A DNA stretch of 64,000 nucleotides, taken from Actinacidiphila paucisporea. Its GTDB lineage: Bacteria > Actinomycetota > Actinomycetes > Streptomycetales > Streptomycetaceae. Shown piece after piece: positions 61,061 through 64,000 of this stretch (position 1 is the first letter of the stretch; each line of letters begins with the position of its first letter). A program made the position numbers and the translations under genes. The notes under the pieces are model-generated. The model did not search any database and was not told where the DNA came from. It was given only the letters and a program-made list of their open reading frames with translations. The stretch spans positions 124,001 to 188,000 of the forward strand of contig NZ_FRBI01000008.1 in the NCBI RefSeq assembly GCF_900142575.1, in the 5' to 3' direction.

Positions 61061-61169
61061 ACTGTCGTTCTAGACCATCCAAGGCGACGGCGTAAAGACC
61101 CGGGACGCAGCAAAGTGCCGGTCCGCGGGAAGCCCGCGAACCGGCACCTCGTCCCCCTGTCGCGCGGTG

Positions 61170-62879
61170 TCACCCGGCGGCGGTCGTCGGCATCCCGAGG
61201 TCGACCGGGCCGCCGGCCCCGCGTGCGGCGGGCTTGCAGGCGTCGTGGCAGTCCTTCTCCAGGCTGCAGCACAGCGAGCAGATCGCACCGCTGTGGAAGG
61301 GGCAGCCGGCGATGTCGGGGCGCTCGAAGTCCTCGGCGCAGACCGTGCAGGTCATGGTCGCCGCCGACAGCAGGCCGTCCTCGGCGAACAGCGGCTCCGC
61401 CAGGTCGTCGGTCCGCGCGATGTAGTAGCGGCCCTTGGTGGCCACCGCGAGCACGGGGGAGAGCACCATCGCCACGACCAGTGCGATGAAGGGCGAGAAG
61501 GCCTTGCCGTACGCGCCGAAGGCGTGGAAGTAGGCGGCGATGGACACCGCGGACGCCACCAGCATCGAGCCGAAGCCCACCGGGTTGAAGTTGTACAGGT
61601 GCGCTCGCTTGAACTCGATGAAGGACGGGCTGAGTTTGAGCGGCTTGTTGATCACCAGGTCGGCGACGACCGCGCCGATCCAGGCGATGGCCACGTTGGA
61701 GTAGAAGCCCAGCACCGTGTTGAGGAAGCCGAAGACGCCGCCCTCCATCAGGGCCAAGGCGATGCCGACGTTGAGGAAGATGTAGACGACCCGGCCGGGG
61801 TGGCGGTGGGTCAGCCGGGAGAAGAAGTTCGACCAGGACAGCGACCCCGAGTAGGCGTTCGTCGTGTTGATCTTGATCTGCGAGAGGATCACGAAGAAGG
61901 TCGCCAGGCCCAGCGCCACCGGCGCCGCGAAGGTGTGGATACCGGAGACGTACTGCTGGATCGGCTCGTTGGCCTTGGCCAGGCCGATGTGGCCGGCGAT
62001 GTAGAAGGCCAGGAAGGCGCCGCCGATCTGCTTGGCCGCGCCCAGCACCACCCAGCCGGGGCCGGCCGCGAGCACCGCGGTCCACCAGCGGCGGGCGTTG
62101 GCCGGGGTCTTGTCCGGCATGAAGCGCAGGTAGTCGACCTGCTCGCCGATCTGCGCGATAAGTGACAGCGCCACACCGGCGCCCGCGCCCACCCCGATCA
62201 GGCTGACCGAGGAACCCGTGGGCGAGTTGCCCGCGAAGTGCGTGAACCGCGAGAAGGCGTGCGGGTCCTGGATCGCGATCGACACGAAGGGCGCCACCAT
62301 CAGCACCAGCCACACCGGCTGCGTCCACACCTGCATGGTCGACAGCGCGGTCATCCCGTAGAAGACCAGCGGCAGGATGATCAGCGCGCAGATCAGATAG
62401 CCCACCGCGAGCGGGATGTGCAGCCCGAGGTCGAGCGCCTGGGCCATGATCGAGCCTTCGAGGGCGAAGAAGATGAAGGTGAAGCTCGCGTAGATGATGG
62501 ACGTGAGAGTGGAGCCGAGATAACCGAATCCGGCGCCCCTGGTCAACAGGTCCATGTCGATGGAGTATTTCGCCGAGTAATACGAGATCGGAATTCCGGT
62601 GAGGAAGATGGTGACCGCGGCGGCCAGGATCGCGATCAGCGCGCTGCTGAATCCGTGGGAGATCGCGATGGAGCCGCCGATCGCGAAGTCGGCGAGATAG
62701 GCGATGCCGCCGAGCGCGGTGGTGGCCACCACGTAGGGGGTCCAGCGGCGGAAGGACTTGGGCGCGTAGCGCAGCGAGTAGTCCTCCAGCGTGGTGTTCT
62801 TCGTCCAGCCGTTGTAGCGGCGGGTCGTCGTACCGGTGGCGCCGCCGGGAGGCGCCGGTGTGTCGACCGTGTCCGTCAC
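61170..62879 (-). CDS. NCS1 family permease with C-terminal eight-cysteine domain
   Basis: Cytosine/purine/allantoin-type (NCS1) transporter of 569 residues with about twelve membrane helices. RYNGWTKNTTLEDYSLRYAP leads into the first helix. LIGVGAGAGVALSLIAQIGE and SQIKINTTNAYSGSLSWSNF are typical NCS1 segments. Unlike normal permeases it continues after the last helix into a soluble tail with CTVC, GC, ICSLCC and DCHDAC (residues about 514-551), eight cysteines and a His able to bind one or two metals. The GTG start follows AAAGGGAG. A periplasmic-binding-type protein is encoded upstream in the same direction. Confidence 0.88.
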   Translation of the reverse strand: MTDTVDTPAPPGGATGTTTRRYNGWTKNTTLEDYSLRYAPKSFRRWTPYVVATTALGGIAYLADFAIGGSIAISHGFSSALIAILAAAVTIFLTGIPISYYSAKYSIDMDLLTRGAGFGYLGSTLTSIIYASFTFIFFALEGSIMAQALDLGLHIPLAVGYLICALIILPLVFYGMTALSTMQVWTQPVWLVLMVAPFVSIAIQDPHAFSRFTHFAGNSPTGSSVSLIGVGAGAGVALSLIAQIGEQVDYLRFMPDKTPANARRWWTAVLAAGPGWVVLGAAKQIGGAFLAFYIAGHIGLAKANEPIQQYVSGIHTFAAPVALGLATFFVILSQIKINTTNAYSGSLSWSNFFSRLTHRHPGRVVYIFLNVGIALALMEGGVFGFLNTVLGFYSNVAIAWIGAVVADLVINKPLKLSPSFIEFKRAHLYNFNPVGFGSMLVASAVSIAAYFHAFGAYGKAFSPFIALVVAMVLSPVLAVATKGRYYIARTDDLAEPLFAEDGLLSAATMTCTVCAEDFERPDIAGCPFHSGAICSLCCSLEKDCHDACKPAARGAGGPVDLGMPTTAAG

Positions 62880-62996
62880 GAGAACTCCCTTTTCCGTCCG
62901 CGGTGTGCGATCCACCGCCTGGGATACATCCCGGGCGGCGTTGGAAGAGTCCCGCCGGTTTGTTTCTCGGTGATGTCGGGGTCTTTAAATACGTGA

Positions 62997-63022
62997 CGCG
63001 TCGCCGGGAATTGGGCGACGCG
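62997..63022. promoter_or_regulatory. Hairpin in the gap before the permease gene
   Basis: CGCGTCGCC (62997-63005) pairs with GGCGACGCG (63014-63022) across an 8-base loop. It could terminate the upstream binding-protein transcript or act in the permease leader. The 354-bp gap contains no gene. Confidence 0.45.
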
Positions 63023-63179
63023 CGTAGATGAAAGGGAGTGATCGGCCGGGATAAGGCGGTGGTCCGCTCCTGGTGTCCGGCCGGCGGAATTCCGCGGCGA
63101 ATCCGGAACCGCGGTCGGCGGGCGGCCGGGGCGCGCGGGGTGCGGGACGGCGCTGTCCTGGGCTGCCCGGCGGCAGATG

Positions 63180-63208
63180 CTTCCCCTAGAAAGTATTTCC
63201 TGGGGAAG
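63180..63208. promoter_or_regulatory. 29-bp interrupted palindrome downstream of the binding-protein gene
   Basis: CTTCCCC and GGGGAAG flank GAAA-GTA-TTTC symmetrically about base 63194. The AT-rich centre looks more like an operator than a terminator. It lies 26 bp after the binding-protein stop and 300 bp before the permease start. Confidence 0.45.
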
Positions 63209-63233
63209 GTACTGTCAATGCCCGGAGGTGGGC

Positions 63234-64000
63234 TCACAGTTGGGCGATGACGGCGAAGTCGAAGGTGTCCGCCCTGGCCAGGTAGACCCGCTGGTCGAGG
63301 TGGTTGCCGCGCAGCCGCAGGGCGCCGCGTGGCCCCTCGTAGCCGACCGAGTCGCGGACGGCGTGCATCGCGCGCACGTCCGCCGAGCCCGCACGCTCGG
63401 CCAGTGCGCCGAGCAGCCGCAGCCCCTCGAAGCAGGACTCGCCGAGACTGCCCACCACGGGCGCGTCCACGCCGAAGCGGCGGGCGAAGCGCCGGTTGAA
63501 GTCCAGGCTCTCCGCGGTGGCCAGCGTCTCGAAGTAGCCGGCCGCCGCCCACAGTCCCGCGGTGCCGTCGGCGCCGCTGGCCAGCAGCATGTTCTCGTCC
63601 ATGTGGGTGCTCAGCCGCTGGCAGCGGGCGGGCAGCCCGCGGGCGGCGAAGGCCCGGTTGAAGCGCACCGCGTCCGCGCCGACCAGCAGCATCAGCACGG
63701 CGTCGGCCTCGCTGCGCTCGATCCGCCGCAGGACGGGACCGAAGTCGGCGCTGCCCAGCGGCAGCAGCGCCTCGCCGACCGTGCGCCCGCCGCACTCCCG
63801 CGCGTGCCGGCGGGCGGCGGCCGCGGTGACCCGCGGCCACACGTAGTCGTTGCCGACCGTGAACCAGCGCCGCACGCCGGTCACTTCGGCCAGCAGCCGC
63901 ATCGCGGGCAGCAGATGGCGCCGGTCGGTCTCCCCGGTGAGAAAGACCCCCGGAGTGCGCTCGCCGCCCTCGTACTGCGCGGTGTAGACGTACGGCACCA
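63234..64000 (-). CDS. AmiC/urea-type substrate-binding protein, N-terminus outside the window
   Basis: C-terminal 255 residues of a type-I periplasmic-binding protein, open to the right edge. VYTAQYEGGERTPGVFLTGE, WFTVGNDYVWPRVTAAAARR and GEALLPLGSADFGPVLRRIE align with the amide/short-chain-amide and urea-binding group (AmiC, FmdD, NspD-like). The final YLARADTFDFAVIAQL is the usual end of this group. Whether it is exported or acts as a cytoplasmic sensor like AmiC cannot be told, because the N-terminus is missing. It may act with the NCS1 permease downstream. Confidence 0.85.
   Translation of the reverse strand, partial: VPYVYTAQYEGGERTPGVFLTGETDRRHLLPAMRLLAEVTGVRRWFTVGNDYVWPRVTAAAARRHARECGGRTVGEALLPLGSADFGPVLRRIERSEADAVLMLLVGADAVRFNRAFAARGLPARCQRLSTHMDENMLLASGADGTAGLWAAAGYFETLATAESLDFNRRFARRFGVDAPVVGSLGESCFEGLRLLGALAERAGSADVRAMHAVRDSVGYEGPRGALRLRGNHLDQRVYLARADTFDFAVIAQL

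Overview
This window is chromosomal DNA of a high-GC actinomycete, most likely Streptomyces or a close relative in the Streptomycetaceae. The support is a strong G/C bias at third codon positions, many GTG starts, 4-bp ATGA overlaps between genes, Tat-exported enzymes, a sigma-R-type promoter in front of msrA, and families typical of the group (CGNR zinc finger, GPP34, GAF/SpoIIE phosphatase, DUF6480-like protein). I see no rRNA or tRNA gene, CRISPR array, prophage or complete insertion sequence. The only mobile-looking item is a 196-bp MITE-like element at 33760-33955.

Layout. 1-3810 (minus): a multisubunit cation/proton antiporter operon in the order E-F-G-DUF4040-B-C-D, running off the left edge inside the D subunit. 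3995-10220: a CDF metal transporter, a CGNR regulator, an ABC-F protein with a possible attenuator leader, msrA, and an overlapping pair of unrecognised genes. 10329-16860: divergent secreted GH27 alpha-galactosidase and GH35 beta-galactosidase, both ending in NPCBM-like modules. 16958-19094: a hydrolase/HTH-regulator divergent pair around a palindrome, and a small TOPRIM protein.

19170-31335 looks like a pectin/uronate locus. It holds a minus-strand operon for a lipoprotein-dependent sugar ABC transporter with a YesL-like DUF624 protein and a Gfo/Idh/MocA dehydrogenase. Beside it are an enolase-superfamily sugar-acid enzyme, a uronate dehydrogenase, a GH18 chitinase and a PL4 rhamnogalacturonan lyase. 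Candidate LacI-type sites of two kinds recur across it: AAGCGCTTGC upstream of the ABC operon and the lyase, and TGAATCGAT-like sites around the enolase/uronate dehydrogenase promoters and upstream of the lyase. 31415-33639: an exported PGRP-type amidase, a small membrane protein and a universal stress protein.

34261-49791 contains two tandem GH92 alpha-mannosidases and a GH2 enzyme of the exo-beta-mannosidase/glucosaminidase type. CAACGTTG-centred palindromes lie before the first GH92 gene and, twice, before the GH2 gene, suggesting one repressor controlling mannose- or glucosamine-rich glycan degradation. Housekeeping genes sit between them (GPP34, VOC, GAF-SpoIIE phosphatase, DUF488, family-5-like UDG). 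49848-56885: a thaumatin-like protein, methyltransferase, PhzF-like protein, two paralogous aldo/keto reductases, a low-molecular-weight phosphatase overlapping a fructosamine kinase-like gene, and an RBBP9-like hydrolase. 56959-60930: a large GH95-like secreted enzyme with a duplicated C-terminal module. 61170-64000: an NCS1 permease with an eight-cysteine C-terminal tail and an AmiC-like substrate-binding protein cut by the right edge.

Overall the window describes a soil saprophyte that secretes many enzymes against plant-wall pectin, galactosides, chitin, alpha-mannans/N-glycans and fucosylated glycans, imports at least one product through a dedicated ABC transporter, and oxidises uronic acids. 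The most unusual items are the permuted CBM32-like insertion inside the GH2 enzyme, the leader-peptide/hairpin arrangement before the ABC-F gene, the Cys-rich tail on the NCS1 permease, and the split antiporter gene order.
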